This document shows positions 31,526 to 40,943 of a DNA stretch of 64,000 nt, piece by piece. The DNA is taken from contig NZ_FMCR01000001.1 of NCBI RefSeq assembly GCF_900091575.1, positions 372,001 to 436,000 on the forward strand, written 5' to 3'. The notes below the pieces were generated by a model. That model was not told the origin of the DNA. It was given only the letters and a program-made list of their open reading frames with translations, and did not search any database. This DNA comes from Micromonospora saelicesensis. Lineage in GTDB: Bacteria; Actinomycetota; Actinomycetes; Mycobacteriales; Micromonosporaceae. Each line of letters begins with the position of its first letter. Position 1 is the first letter of the stretch. A program made the translations under genes and the position numbers.

Positions 31526-31846
31526 CTATCGGCGACTCGCGATCGAGGCGACCTGTACGCCCGCCGCTTCAACCTGCGCCCGGACCGCGGCCAGCAGATC
31601 CTGTACGTCCGAGTCGTCCGGCTCCGCCAGCAGGTCGATGTCGAGGCGCCATCCTCGGCTGTCCACGTCGCGCCAGAGCCCAACGTTCGTAGATACCCCT
31701 GCGATTGTCCGTTTGACTTCGCCGAACAACTCGTCCCAGTCGTCGCCGAGCCGCCCGACCTCACTCAGGCCGAGCACTGCCCGCAGACGGCCCAAAGTGG
31801 CGCGGTCCACGTCCCCGTCCAGATCAATCACCCAACTAGCTGACAT
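31526..31846 (-). CDS. Unknown small acidic protein, candidate immunity protein 1
   Basis: A 106-residue, strongly acidic protein. It begins MSASWVIDLDGDVDRATLG, contains a mid-part with LGDDWDELFGEVKRTIAGV and a WRDVDSRGWRLDIDLL strand pair, and ends in a helix (LLAAVRAQVEAAGVQVASI). Its ATG at 31846 lies inside the last codons of the 1,326-residue toxin gene (11-bp overlap) with GGGGAAG just upstream, so it is translationally coupled to the toxin. That is the classical place of a cognate immunity gene. No named family is recognised. Longer readings to 31987 would overlap the toxin further. Confidence 0.75.
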   Translation of the reverse strand: MSASWVIDLDGDVDRATLGRLRAVLGLSEVGRLGDDWDELFGEVKRTIAGVSTNVGLWRDVDSRGWRLDIDLLAEPDDSDVQDLLAAVRAQVEAAGVQVASIASRR

Positions 31847-34800
31847 CTGCTTCCCCAACAATCCAGTCCGAATCTCGGAAGTGGGACGACACTCCGGTTC
31901 CGGTTCGATCCGGCGGACCGGAACCAGGAAAAATCGCCGGCACCACGTCGCGGCCCAAATCACAGGCGTGCCGTTCAGCCCAATCAAACAGATGAGGGAA
32001 GCACTCTCGCGCCACCTTTTTCGTTACGAAGCCGTACCTCGCGTTGACGACACGAAGGCCAGGATATTTATCGGCCGCGTGTTGCCGAGCCCGCTCCACC
32101 ATCTCATCCGAGGAAATCTGAAAGTCGTAGTCGCTCGGCTCTTCCAGGCCCAGCCGGTACATGGAGTCGAACGGCCTACGCAGTGGAAGCGGCCCTCCCT
32201 GCGACCAGCCCTGCAGACGCGCCAACGCCTCCGGGTTGTCTACCAGCTCGGACTCCGTCGGCATCTGCTTGTGGGGCCCCGAGAAGAAGCGAGCCGATGA
32301 GCCTTGAAGCCGAATGTCGACGGTTGACAGGTCCAGGCCATCCTCGCGCAATGCATCGAAGAGATCGGCCCTCATCCGTGCGAACTCCTCCTGGGTAGCT
32401 CCGAGAGGCGCCGACCTTTCGGCCCAGGCCAGGACGGCATCGGGTGTGATGCCGAGGAACTCGCAATCCTTCGGGTTCAGCTGGCGGCCAGATTCATCCG
32501 CAGGCAACAACGGACCGGCAGCCTGCCAGCTGCGGTCGCCCCGCTCTTCTGCTGCGGTCTCCTTCACGGTCTCGACGCGGTTCTGCCCGCTACCGGCGTC
32601 GGGGGCCGAGCCCGGGCCGTCGAGGAGTAGGTACATCCGGTTGATGTACGGGTCGCCGTGGCCGCCGTCGTCGTGCGTCGGCGGGTGATCCGGCAGGTCG
32701 GGCCGTTCGCTGAACCGGCCCCGGGGTAGTCCGCCGAGCGGCATCGGTCGGCCCTCTCCGCTCAGCACCAGCGCGTCGATGCCGACCACGTTGGGGTAGA
32801 GCGGCCGGTCCCGGACCACGCCGTTCTGCGGGTCCACGTAGAGCACCGTGCCGTTCTGGTTGAGCGCCACCCAGGCGTGCGAACCACCGTGCGCCCACTC
32901 GGTGACCAGGAACGAGTAGCTGCCGTGGCCGCCCAGCAGCAGTTGGTCGTGCAGGTTGCGGTAGCCCCGGTCGGCGGCCTGCCGCGCCTGCGCGGAGTCC
33001 GTACGTTGACCGGACGCCGGGGCGAGGAGTTGCTGGAAGCGTCCGCCGGTCACGTCCTCCACCCGACCTGGGCCGCCTGCCTCGCCACGGATGGGGCGCC
33101 GGATGTCACCGTCGAGGTAGCCGTCGAAGGTTCGGGGCGCCGATACGCGGGGTCGCCCGTGCACCCACGTCTCGAACAGGGACAGCGTGCAGTCCAGGCA
33201 GTTGATGCCCCGGGTGGCGTCGGCCGCGGGACCGCCGTCGTTGAGCAGCCCGAACCAGCCGCCGTGTCGGGGGTCGGCGGTGCGGGTGACGGTGCCGTCC
33301 GGATCGCGGGGCATCTGTCGTTCGACGTCGACCTGGTGCAGGGCGAGCGGTGGCCGGAGTCCTCCGGGCTGCCCGTACGGCCGGGAGTCGTCGATCGGCG
33401 GCGGATCGTCGTCGCCGGTGAGCCTGGACGGGCCGGCAGTCTCCACCGCGCCGAGCGCGAGCGCGCCCACGTCCCGGTTGGCGTGCTCGAAGGTGGCGGT
33501 GATGTCCACGACCGGCGGGGCCGTGGTGCCGGCCAGCACCGCGTCTGCCACGTCACGCCATTCGGCGTACGCGCGAGCTTCCTCGTTCGCGGCGCGCTGC
33601 CAGCCGTCGGCCCACTGCCGGTTGCCGGCCTGGTGCAGTTGTCGGGCGTAGGTGGCGTACTCGACGGCTCGGCGATCGTGCTCCACGGCACGGGTGCGCA
33701 GTCGGGCGGCCTCGGCCTGCCGGCGGTTGTTCTCGAACCCGATCCGCAGCGATTCGTAGTGGTCCTGGTAGCGCCGCCGCTCGGCGGCTTCCGCCGCTGC
33801 GGCCCACTGCGCCGCGTACGCGTCGTTGGTCTCGGGCTCGCGCACCGACGGGGCGCCGAACGCGGCCACGTCGACGGGGATCGACGCCCTTCCCCGGGCG
33901 GGATGGTCGGGCGCCCGCACCGGTGCGGGCGTCTCCCGGGTCGGGACACGCGACGGCACGGCGAACCGACCCACCACCGGTGGGGTGGGGACGGCCGGCA
34001 GCGGCCCGTTGGTGGTGGTCGGGACGCCGAAGGTGACCGGTGCCGCTGGGCCGGGGGTGATAGTCGGTGCGGAGTGGCCGGTCGCCGGAGACCAGGCGGT
34101 CGGTCCGGAGGTGGTGGGGTGCGGCGAGTTGCCGGGCTGGACCGGCGGGACACCGCTGGCAGCCGGCCCGCCGCCCGATTCGAGGGGGCCGGCCACCGGC
34201 GCGGACGCCGACGAAAGCCTCGGATCGGCACCCACCACAGACCGACTCGGATCAGCCACCGCCGAGGTGGCCGGATCGGCAGCCGAAGCCGACGCGACCG
34301 GACCGACACCCACCGCCGACGTGGCCGGGTTGGTGCTCTCCGCCGAGAGCACGGGGTCGGCCGGGTGTGGGACGCCCGCTCTGTCGCCGAACGACCCGCC
34401 CGTGGACGGTGTCACCTCGGACGTGCCCACCGAACGGCCGAACACGTCCACGTCGGACACCGCAGCGACCGGCATTGGTGACGACGTCTGCACGTCGGGC
34501 GCGACCTGAGACGCCAGCCCGGCTTCCCGTGACTGCTCGACAACCGGTGTCGTCGGCGCAGCCGACTGGTTCGGCGGCGTGGTGGCGACGCTCTCCGTCG
34601 CCTGCATCGGAATGCCCGCAGCCGTAACCAGGCCACCCGAGGCCACACCACCGACAGCCCCCGCAGAAGCAGCCCCCGCCGCGGTCGAGGCCGCAGCAGA
34701 CGAGACCCCGAGGGAGGGAGACGCCCCCGCAGAGGCCGCATCCCCCGCGACAGGCGGCGCAGCCGGAAGGGAGGGACCCGTGAACGATGCTCCGGCGAGG

Positions 34801-35816
34801 GCGTTGGCCTGTGCGTCGAGCCGGGCGCGTAGCGCGTGGTCGGTCTGCCCGGTGGCCGAACCGGTGGCCCCGGACGCGGCGGCGCGCGCCACGTCCTCCA
34901 TCGAGGTCAGGCCCTGACCGGTGGCCAGGCTCGCCGCGCTGTCGGCGAGCACCTCGCCGGTCATCTCCCGCCCCAGGTGCTCCCCGACCTTCGCCGCTCG
35001 CCCGGTCGCGTGCCGGCCCAGGCCGGCCAGCGGTGCCACCGCGCCGCCGGCCAGCCCGCCCACCGCCGAGGCGCCGAGGTCGGTCAGGTCCAGGCCGTGT
35101 GCCCGCCCGGTGGAGTTCTGGTACGCCTGGGTGGCCAGGGTGACCCCGGCCTCCTCGGTGGCCTCCTCCAGCCCTCCCCGGGCGGCCCGCTTGGCGAGCC
35201 CGCGTGCACCACCTCGGGCGACCTCCTTGGCGGCCCGCTCGCCGGCCTCCTTGAGCCCGTGCTTGAGGGACTTGCTGGCCAGTTGGCCCATCAGCCGCTT
35301 GAAGATCTGTTGGACCAGCAGCCGCGTCGCGGTGATCGCCGCCCCGGCGGCCGGGGTTGCCGCACCGGCGGTCAACACCGCCGCCACCGCCACGGTGAGA
35401 AGCTCGATGACCAGGATGCCCAGCTCGATCCAGACTTCCAGCTTGGCGCCCTCGATGTCGCAACCGCACTCCTCGACCAGTCGGCCCAGGTCGGCCGTGA
35501 CCGCGAGCAGCACGGGCAGCGGGGCGTCGGAGCCCTCGGCGATCCCCCGCCAGGCCGCCTCGAACGCCGCGTCGACAGCCCCGACGCGGCCGTACCCGTT
35601 GTGCACCTCGACGGCGGCCGCGGCGGCGTCGGCGTGCGGCCCGGCGAGCACGGAGGCGACCGCGTACCACTGGTCGGCGACGTCCCAGACGGCCCGCTCG
35701 TTGCCCTCCGGCCACTGCACGCCGACCACCCAGTCGAGGGCCTCGTAGATCCAGCCGGGCACGTCCCACGGCGCGTAGTCCAGGGGGTGCGGGATGGGGC
35801 TCGGCAGCACGCTCAT
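31836..35816 (-). CDS. WXG100-linked polymorphic toxin: Tox-PL deamidase plus second C-terminal domain
   Basis: A 1,326-residue toxin of the CpnT/type VII kind. Residues 1-130 form a WXG100-like helical trafficking domain (PLDYAPWDVPGWIYEAL). About 130-350 is an Ala/Gly-rich helical part with hydrophobic stretches. About 350-650 is a low-complexity Pro/Ser/Thr/Ala linker. About 670-770 is a charged coiled coil. About 840-1030 is a papain-fold glutamine deamidase (Tox-PL): GINCLDCTLSLF (C873/C876), SHAWVALNQNG (H980), LYVDPQNG (D995). Residues about 1100-1326 are a second domain with LQGSSAR (1171-1177) and SDYDFQIS (D1229, D1231), which looks like a diverged nucleotidyltransferase. It lacks a Sec signal. 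GC falls to about half near the 3' end. Confidence 0.85.
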   Translation of the reverse strand: MSVLPSPIPHPLDYAPWDVPGWIYEALDWVVGVQWPEGNERAVWDVADQWYAVASVLAGPHADAAAAAVEVHNGYGRVGAVDAAFEAAWRGIAEGSDAPLPVLLAVTADLGRLVEECGCDIEGAKLEVWIELGILVIELLTVAVAAVLTAGAATPAAGAAITATRLLVQQIFKRLMGQLASKSLKHGLKEAGERAAKEVARGGARGLAKRAARGGLEEATEEAGVTLATQAYQNSTGRAHGLDLTDLGASAVGGLAGGAVAPLAGLGRHATGRAAKVGEHLGREMTGEVLADSAASLATGQGLTSMEDVARAAASGATGSATGQTDHALRARLDAQANALAGASFTGPSLPAAPPVAGDAASAGASPSLGVSSAAASTAAGAASAGAVGGVASGGLVTAAGIPMQATESVATTPPNQSAAPTTPVVEQSREAGLASQVAPDVQTSSPMPVAAVSDVDVFGRSVGTSEVTPSTGGSFGDRAGVPHPADPVLSAESTNPATSAVGVGPVASASAADPATSAVADPSRSVVGADPRLSSASAPVAGPLESGGGPAASGVPPVQPGNSPHPTTSGPTAWSPATGHSAPTITPGPAAPVTFGVPTTTNGPLPAVPTPPVVGRFAVPSRVPTRETPAPVRAPDHPARGRASIPVDVAAFGAPSVREPETNDAYAAQWAAAAEAAERRRYQDHYESLRIGFENNRRQAEAARLRTRAVEHDRRAVEYATYARQLHQAGNRQWADGWQRAANEEARAYAEWRDVADAVLAGTTAPPVVDITATFEHANRDVGALALGAVETAGPSRLTGDDDPPPIDDSRPYGQPGGLRPPLALHQVDVERQMPRDPDGTVTRTADPRHGGWFGLLNDGGPAADATRGINCLDCTLSLFETWVHGRPRVSAPRTFDGYLDGDIRRPIRGEAGGPGRVEDVTGGRFQQLLAPASGQRTDSAQARQAADRGYRNLHDQLLLGGHGSYSFLVTEWAHGGSHAWVALNQNGTVLYVDPQNGVVRDRPLYPNVVGIDALVLSGEGRPMPLGGLPRGRFSERPDLPDHPPTHDDGGHGDPYINRMYLLLDGPGSAPDAGSGQNRVETVKETAAEERGDRSWQAAGPLLPADESGRQLNPKDCEFLGITPDAVLAWAERSAPLGATQEEFARMRADLFDALREDGLDLSTVDIRLQGSSARFFSGPHKQMPTESELVDNPEALARLQGWSQGGPLPLRRPFDSMYRLGLEEPSDYDFQISSDEMVERARQHAADKYPGLRVVNARYGFVTKKVARECFPHLFDWAERHACDLGRDVVPAIFPGSGPPDRTGTGVSSHFRDSDWIVGEADVS

Positions 35817-35831
35817 CGGGATCGTCGGCCG

Positions 35832-36164
35832 TCAGCGCCGGTCGGCGGCCCGACCGACCCGGGCGGCGCTGGCCCCGTCGGTCTGCACGCTCGCGTCGAC
35901 CGCCTCGACCACGTCGCTGCCCAGCTCGGTGAGCCGGTGCCCGACGCCGGCCCAGGCGCGCAGCACGGTCTGCTCGAACCCGCGGTAGTTGCGCTCGAAG
36001 GCGGCGCCGATGTCGTCGCGACCCCAGGGCCGGGCACCGCTGGCGGCCTCGATCGCGCCCCCCTCCGCCGCACGACGGGCCGTCACCGCCTCGCCGGCGA
36101 GCGCCAGGTCGGCGGCACCCCGGCGGGCCCGGGACGGATCAAGCCAGAGCTGCCCGTCGGTCAT
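35832..36164 (-). CDS. Small helical type VII secretion-type partner protein
   Basis: A 110-residue, mostly helical, alanine-rich protein with the size and hairpin-like pattern of WXG100/ESX-like proteins: [20 protein letters not shown], a turn near GARPWGRDD, then [20 protein letters not shown] and a second helix. It lacks a strict WXG motif. The ATG at 36164 overlaps the stop of the YbaB-like gene (ATGA), and its own stop lies 15 bp from the toxin start. Such small partners commonly precede WXG100-headed toxins, probably as secretion or folding partners. Confidence 0.8.
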   Translation of the reverse strand: MTDGQLWLDPSRARRGAADLALAGEAVTARRAAEGGAIEAASGARPWGRDDIGAAFERNYRGFEQTVLRAWAGVGHRLTELGSDVVEAVDASVQTDGASAARVGRAADRR

Positions 36165-36583
36165 GGCTTCGCCTCACCTTTGCCGAGTACGGCGTCGGCC
36201 CGACCGAGCAGCTTGGCGTAATCGCCGGTCCTGAGGAAGTCCGTCGCCCCGGAGCCGGCCGGCATGCTCTCGGCGACGAGGTCGCGGGTGGCGTCGGCGG
36301 CGGCGGTCGCGGCGGCCCGGATCGTTTCGGTGACCTTTCGGCCGAGCGCGTCGGCGTCGCGGTCCCGGTAGATGGCCGGCGTCAGCTCGACCTCGATCAA
36401 CTGGCCCTGCGCGCCCACTGTCGCCGTCACCTGCCCGTCGGCCGACCGGCGGGTCACCCGCAGCGCGGCGAGCCGCGTCTGGAGGGTGTCCAAACCGGAT
36501 CTGAGCTGCTGGTACTGGCCATAGACGTCGTCGAATCGGGCCCGTAGCTCGCGATTGACGCCCCGGTCCGCCTGTTCGTCCAC
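36161..36583 (-). CDS. YbaB/EbfC-family DNA-binding-like protein
   Basis: A 140-residue protein with the YbaB/EbfC pattern: an N-terminal helix ([20 protein letters not shown]), a central beta-sheet ([20 protein letters not shown]) and C-terminal helices with an Ala-rich stretch. It heads the toxin operon; YbaB-like proteins regularly open type VII toxin loci in actinobacteria for unknown reasons. The GTG at 36583 is preceded by GGGAGG with 6 nt spacing. A longer open frame to 37672 is antisense to the deaminase gene and is rejected. Confidence 0.85.
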   Translation of the reverse strand: MDEQADRGVNRELRARFDDVYGQYQQLRSGLDTLQTRLAALRVTRRSADGQVTATVGAQGQLIEVELTPAIYRDRDADALGRKVTETIRAAATAAADATRDLVAESMPAGSGATDFLRTGDYAKLLGRADAVLGKGEAKP

Positions 36584-36661
36584 CGCCGCCCTCCCGTCAC
36601 CGTCGGTAGAGCGAAACAATACCGGCCGCCATCGATCCGTGTAGTCCGGTAGTTTCAATGC

Positions 36662-37903
36662 GTGATCGACCGTCAACAGGCCGAGCAGCTCGCGGCCACC
36701 TGGGCCCGCCGTGACTCGCAGCGTCTCGGCCACGAGTGCACACCGATGGTCGACGAGTTCGACCTGGGGTGGGTCATCACGTCCGTCGTGCCCACCGAGG
36801 TGCGCACGGTGCCGGGTGACCTGCCGACGACAGTCATCGACAAGCAGACCGGCACGGTCACCACCTGGCCCCGGGTGCCGAGCACTGTGGTGGCGGAGCT
36901 GTACCGGCGTAGCCAACCCGCGGGGCCGACAGCTCCCCGCACTCTCGACCCGTCGAGCCTGCTGGTCCGGGAAATCCATCGGGGTGCCACCCCGAACACC
37001 GCCGCGCACCTGACCATCGACGGACGGATCTGGACGGCCCAGGGCACGAAGGCCGACGTGCCACTCAACCATCACCCGCTGGTCCGCGACTATCTCGGCC
37101 AGCTGCCGCCCGGCGAGCTGGTTCGCGGCGGGGAGGCGCACGCCGAGCTGATCGTGATCTCCGACGTCCTGCACGAGTACGACCACCGTCGCGCCGCCGA
37201 GGGCATCGCGCCGATGGGGCGGGCCGAGGCAGCGGCGCTGCTGGAGGGCGCCCGCTTCGAGATCTTCCGGATCCGTGAGCCGGGCGATCCCGCTGGTGGG
37301 CCCGCCGAGCGGCCCTGCGACTCGTGCATCGCCTTCCTGGTGCGGGCGAACGTCCTGCCGGAGTCGGCTCGCGCCTACACCGAGACCTGGACCGCGCCGG
37401 AGGCACCCGACCCCGATCCTGGGCGGTTCCCTTCCGAGGTCGCGAACGCGCTGGTCGCGGCCGGTTGGCGGCCACACATCGGGGATCAGATCATGGCCGC
37501 CGCCGCCGTACGGGACGTCACGTCGGTGCATGGGCGCAACCATCGGCACGAGGTCTTTCCCGCCGCCGTGGAGGCGCTGACCGCGTTCCCCAGCCTGGTC
37601 GGTGCGCGGCGCGGCCGGGGTGAGCAGGTGTGGATCTCCCGTTTCGACATCCGCCCGCACACCATCGCGCACACCGCCGACACCCTCGCGGACTTCGCCG
37701 CGGTGCTCGGCGTACGCCTCTTTCCGATCGGCACCGAGCAGCAGGACAGCATCCTGGCGGTGGACGAGCGCGGCCGGGTCTTCGCGCTCGACCAGGCCGG
37801 CGAGTGGTTCCTCGGCGACACCATCGACGCCGCGTTGACCACCCTGCTGCTCGGCCGCGCGCCCGCCCGGGTTCGTGACGACGGCACCTGGCAGGCCGAC
37901 TGA
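36662..37903 (+). CDS. Deaminase-fold protein fused to immunity-type domains (YrhB-like / YwqJ-like / SUKH-like)
   Basis: A 413-residue, three-part protein. About 1-85 resembles the YrhB-type immunity domain (EFDLGWVITSVVP). About 90-230 is a cytidine-deaminase-like fold of the YwqJ group with the zinc ligands of HAE (H160-E162) and PCDSC (C219, C222). About 255-400 resembles SUKH-3 immunity domains (AGWRPHIGDQI, then a beta-rich part with VFALDQAGEWFLGD). It is divergent from the toxin operon across a 78-bp gap and shares its promoter region. GTG start at 36662. It may protect against deaminase or related toxins, or itself act on nucleotides. Confidence 0.82.
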   Translation: MIDRQQAEQLAATWARRDSQRLGHECTPMVDEFDLGWVITSVVPTEVRTVPGDLPTTVIDKQTGTVTTWPRVPSTVVAELYRRSQPAGPTAPRTLDPSSLLVREIHRGATPNTAAHLTIDGRIWTAQGTKADVPLNHHPLVRDYLGQLPPGELVRGGEAHAELIVISDVLHEYDHRRAAEGIAPMGRAEAAALLEGARFEIFRIREPGDPAGGPAERPCDSCIAFLVRANVLPESARAYTETWTAPEAPDPDPGRFPSEVANALVAAGWRPHIGDQIMAAAAVRDVTSVHGRNHRHEVFPAAVEALTAFPSLVGARRGRGEQVWISRFDIRPHTIAHTADTLADFAAVLGVRLFPIGTEQQDSILAVDERGRVFALDQAGEWFLGDTIDAALTTLLLGRAPARVRDDGTWQAD

Positions 37904-37921
37904 CCCGGCAGCGTTGCCGGG
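37904..37921. terminator. Short two-way hairpin between convergent genes
   Basis: CCCGGCA (37904-37910) pairs with TGCCGGG (37915-37921) around the 4-nt loop GCGT. It exactly fills the space between two convergent stop codons. Confidence 0.6.
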
Positions 37922-39361
37922 CTAGAGCGCGAGGCCGGTCAGCACCATGACCCGGGGCTCGGTGTAGTCGTCCATCGCGCTGCGCAGACCCTCCCGGCCC
38001 ACGCCGCTGCCCTTCACCCCGCCGTAGGGCATCTGGTCGGCACGGTACGACGGCACGTCACCGACGATCACCCCGCCCACCTCCAGCGCGCGGGCGGCGG
38101 CGAAGGCCACGTCCAGGCGCCGCGTGAAGACGCCGGCCTGCAAGCCGTACGCCGAGTCGTTGACCGCTGTGAACGCGGCCTGGTCGTCGGCGACCGGGGT
38201 GACCACCAGCACCGGCCCGAACACCTCCTCGGCCACGACCTTGGCGTTCGCCGGCACGCCGGTGAGCACGGTCGGGGGGTAGGTCGCGCCGTCGCGGAGG
38301 CCGCCCACCTCGACGGTGCCGCCTGCGGCGACGGCCTCGGCCACCCACGTCTCGACCCGGCGGGCCGCGTCCTCGGACACCATCGGCCCGACGTCGGTCA
38401 GCTCGGACGCGGGGTCTCCGGTCCGCAGCCCTCGCACCGCCGCCACCAGCCGGGGCAGGAAGTCGGCGTGCAGGGCGTGGTGCACGTACACCCGCTGGAC
38501 GGCGATGCACGACTGGCCGGCCTGGTAGTTGGCGAACGTCGCGATGCGCTGCGCGGCGAAGTCCAGGTCCTCGTCGGCGGTCCAGTCCGCACAGAGCACC
38601 GCGGCGGCGTTGCCGCCCAACTCCAGCGTCACGTGCTTCTCCGGCGCGGCGCGGCGGATGGCCGCGCCGACCGGCCCGGAGCCGGTGAACGACACCACCG
38701 GTAGCCGGGGTTCGGTGACCAGTTCGGCGGCGCGGTCGTTGGGCAGCGGCAGCACCGAGAACATCCCGGCCGGGAGGTCGGTCTCGGCCAGCAGTTCGCC
38801 GAGCAGCAGCGCGGTCAGGGGCGTCGCGGGCGCGGGCTTGACGATGATCGGCGCGCCGACGGCGATGGCCGGGGCCACCTTGTGGGCGACGAGGTTGAGC
38901 GGGAAGTTGAACGGCGTGATGCCCAGCACCGGGCCTCGCGGCACCCTGCGGACCAGGGCGATCCGCCCGCCGGCGGCCGGGTCGGTGTCGAGTCGTTGCA
39001 ACTCGCCGGAGAAGCGGCGGGCCTCCTCGGCGGCCCAGCGGAAGGTCGACACCGCACGCCCGACCTCGGCGCGGGCCCACTTGAGCGGCTTGCCGTTCTC
39101 CGCGGTGATCAGGGCGGCGATCTCTCCCGCGCGCTCGGCGAGCCGCCGGGACACGTGGTCGAGGGCCGCCGCGCGGGCGTGCGCGGGCAGGGCCGCGGCC
39201 TGCGCGGCCACCCCGGCCGCCGCGGCGACGGCGGCGTCGACCTGGTCGGGCGTGGCGACTGTGGTACGCCCCACCGGGCGGCCGTCGTACGGGTGGTGGA
39301 CGGTCAACTCACCCTCGCCGGTGGCAGGGCGGGAGGCGACGAAGAAGGCTGCGGGCTCCAC
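37922..39361 (-). CDS. NAD(P)-dependent aldehyde dehydrogenase (succinate-semialdehyde / lactaldehyde type)
   Basis: A 479-residue aldehyde dehydrogenase with [16 protein letters not shown], the base glutamate in [10 protein letters not shown], and the nucleophile C285 in [12 protein letters not shown]. It is divergent from patD-gabT across a 142-bp region, so a role as the succinate-semialdehyde dehydrogenase that finishes GABA breakdown is likely; the sequence also resembles lactaldehyde/glyceraldehyde-phosphate types, so the substrate is open. GTG start at 39361. A GCGATAACC motif lies 41 bp upstream. Confidence 0.88.
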   Translation of the reverse strand: MEPAAFFVASRPATGEGELTVHHPYDGRPVGRTTVATPDQVDAAVAAAAGVAAQAAALPAHARAAALDHVSRRLAERAGEIAALITAENGKPLKWARAEVGRAVSTFRWAAEEARRFSGELQRLDTDPAAGGRIALVRRVPRGPVLGITPFNFPLNLVAHKVAPAIAVGAPIIVKPAPATPLTALLLGELLAETDLPAGMFSVLPLPNDRAAELVTEPRLPVVSFTGSGPVGAAIRRAAPEKHVTLELGGNAAAVLCADWTADEDLDFAAQRIATFANYQAGQSCIAVQRVYVHHALHADFLPRLVAAVRGLRTGDPASELTDVGPMVSEDAARRVETWVAEAVAAGGTVEVGGLRDGATYPPTVLTGVPANAKVVAEEVFGPVLVVTPVADDQAAFTAVNDSAYGLQAGVFTRRLDVAFAAARALEVGGVIVGDVPSYRADQMPYGGVKGSGVGREGLRSAMDDYTEPRVMVLTGLAL

Positions 39362-39402
39362 GCCGAGCAGCGTAGCCGAGCGACCAGTCGACGGAAACAG
39401 TC

Positions 39403-39411
39403 GCGATAACC
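39403..39411 (+). promoter_or_regulatory. GCGATAACC motif, aldehyde dehydrogenase side
   Basis: Nine bases identical to 39454-39462 and 61118-61126, followed by CTTGTC. It stands 41 bp from the divergent dehydrogenase start. Candidate operator or promoter element. Confidence 0.4.
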
Positions 39412-39453
39412 CTTGTCTGCCGCGAATTCAGTAGCGAAGATGGCAGAGAGATT

Positions 39454-39462
39454 GCGATAACC
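39454..39462 (+). promoter_or_regulatory. GCGATAACC motif, patD side
   Basis: Second copy, 51 bp from the first and again exactly 41 bp from a start codon (patD at 39504). Candidate operator or -10 region of patD-gabT. Confidence 0.4.
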
Positions 39463-39503
39463 GCCGCAGAACCGCGCCCCCGGCCCCCTCGGAGTGATCC
39501 CTC

Positions 39504-40940
39504 ATGAGTGACCAGCAGCAGCTGCGCAACTTCGTCAACGGCTCCTACGTCGACCCGTCCGATGGCGGTTACGCCGACCTGGTCGACCCCTGCACGGGTG
39601 AGGTGTTCGCCCAGGCCCCGGTCTCCGGCGCCGCCGACGTGGACGCGGCGATGAGCGCCGCCGCCACCGCGTTCGAGAGCTGGCGGGAGGTCACCCCCGC
39701 CGAGCGGCAGCGGGCACTGCTCAAGCTCGCCGACGCCGTGGAGGCGCGCGCCGCCGAGCTGGTCGACGCCGAGGTCCGCAACACCGGTAAGCCCCGCCAG
39801 CTCACCGCCGAGGAGGAGCTTCCCCCGGCGGTGGACCAGTTTCGGTTCTTCGCCGGCGCCGCCCGGATGTTGGAGGGACGGTCCGCCGGGGAGTACCTGG
39901 CCGGGCACACCTCCTACGTGCGGCGTGAGCCGATCGGCGTCTGCGCGCAGGTCACCCCCTGGAACTACCCGCTGATGATGGCGGTCTGGAAGATCGCCCC
40001 CGCGCTCGCCGCCGGCAACACGGTGGTGCTCAAGCCGTCGGACACCACCCCGGTGTCGACGCTGCTGCTCGCCGAGATCGCCGCCGAGTTCTTCCCACCG
40101 GGAGTGTTCAACGTGGTCTGCGGCGACCGGGACACCGGTCGTACCCTCGTGTCGCACCCGACCCCGCAGCTGGTGTCGATCACCGGCTCGACCCGCGCGG
40201 GCATGGAGGTCGCCGCCGCGGCGGCCCCCGACCTGAAGCGCACCCACCTGGAGTTGGGCGGCAAGGCCCCGGTAGTGATCTTCGACGACGCGGACGTGGC
40301 GGCGGCCGCCGAGGCCATCGCGCTGGGCGGCTACTTCAACGCCGGGCAGGACTGCACGGCGGCCACCCGGGTGCTGGCGGGCCCCGGCATCCACGACGAC
40401 TTCGTGGCGGCGCTCGCCGACCAGGCCCGCAACACGAAGACCGGCGCCCCGGACGACGCCGACGTGCTCTACGGTCCGCTGAACAACGCCAACCAGCTCA
40501 CCCGGGTCAGCGGTTTCGTGGACCGGCTGCCGGACCACGCGGCGATCCAGACCGGCGGGTCCCGGCAGGGCGAACGCGGCTACTTCTACGCGCCGACCGT
40601 GGTCTCCGGTCTGCGTCAGGCCGACGAGATCATCCATGACGAGGTGTTCGGGCCGGTGATCACCGTGCAGCGCTTTTCCGACGAGGACGAGGCGGTGCGC
40701 TGGGCCAACGGCGTCGACTACGGCCTGTCCGCATCGGTCTGGACGCGCGACCACGGCCGGGCCATGCGGATGACCCGTCGACTGGACTTCGGCTGCGTCT
40801 GGGTCAACACGCACATCCCGTTCGTCTCGGAGATGCCGCACGGCGGCTTCAAGCACTCCGGACACGGCAAGGACCTCTCGGTCTACAGCCTGGAGGACTA
40901 CACCCGGATCAAGCACGTCATGCACAACATCGAGGGCTGA
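39504..40940 (+). CDS. patD: Gamma-aminobutyraldehyde dehydrogenase
   Basis: Oxidises 4-aminobutanal, formed from putrescine, to GABA with NAD. The 478 residues contain [21 protein letters not shown], the glutamate of [11 protein letters not shown] and the nucleophile C284 in [11 protein letters not shown]. The aspartate before this cysteine and the aromatic-rich C-terminus fit the aminobutyraldehyde/betaine aldehyde branch. It is 3 bp upstream of gabT, so the two form an operon that converts aminobutanal to succinate semialdehyde. ATG start at 39504. Confidence 0.92.
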   Translation: MSDQQQLRNFVNGSYVDPSDGGYADLVDPCTGEVFAQAPVSGAADVDAAMSAAATAFESWREVTPAERQRALLKLADAVEARAAELVDAEVRNTGKPRQLTAEEELPPAVDQFRFFAGAARMLEGRSAGEYLAGHTSYVRREPIGVCAQVTPWNYPLMMAVWKIAPALAAGNTVVLKPSDTTPVSTLLLAEIAAEFFPPGVFNVVCGDRDTGRTLVSHPTPQLVSITGSTRAGMEVAAAAAPDLKRTHLELGGKAPVVIFDDADVAAAAEAIALGGYFNAGQDCTAATRVLAGPGIHDDFVAALADQARNTKTGAPDDADVLYGPLNNANQLTRVSGFVDRLPDHAAIQTGGSRQGERGYFYAPTVVSGLRQADEIIHDEVFGPVITVQRFSDEDEAVRWANGVDYGLSASVWTRDHGRAMRMTRRLDFGCVWVNTHIPFVSEMPHGGFKHSGHGKDLSVYSLEDYTRIKHVMHNIEG

Positions 40941-40943
40941 CCC

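Noticed and set aside
31836-36583. Reading the toxin locus as a complete type VII secretion system
   Set aside because: No EccC-type ATPase, EccB/D/E or mycosin gene is present; only the cargo and small partners are here.
36584-37672. Long upstream extension of the YbaB-like gene
   Set aside because: It runs antisense through the deaminase gene; the GTG at 36583 has a good ribosome-binding site.
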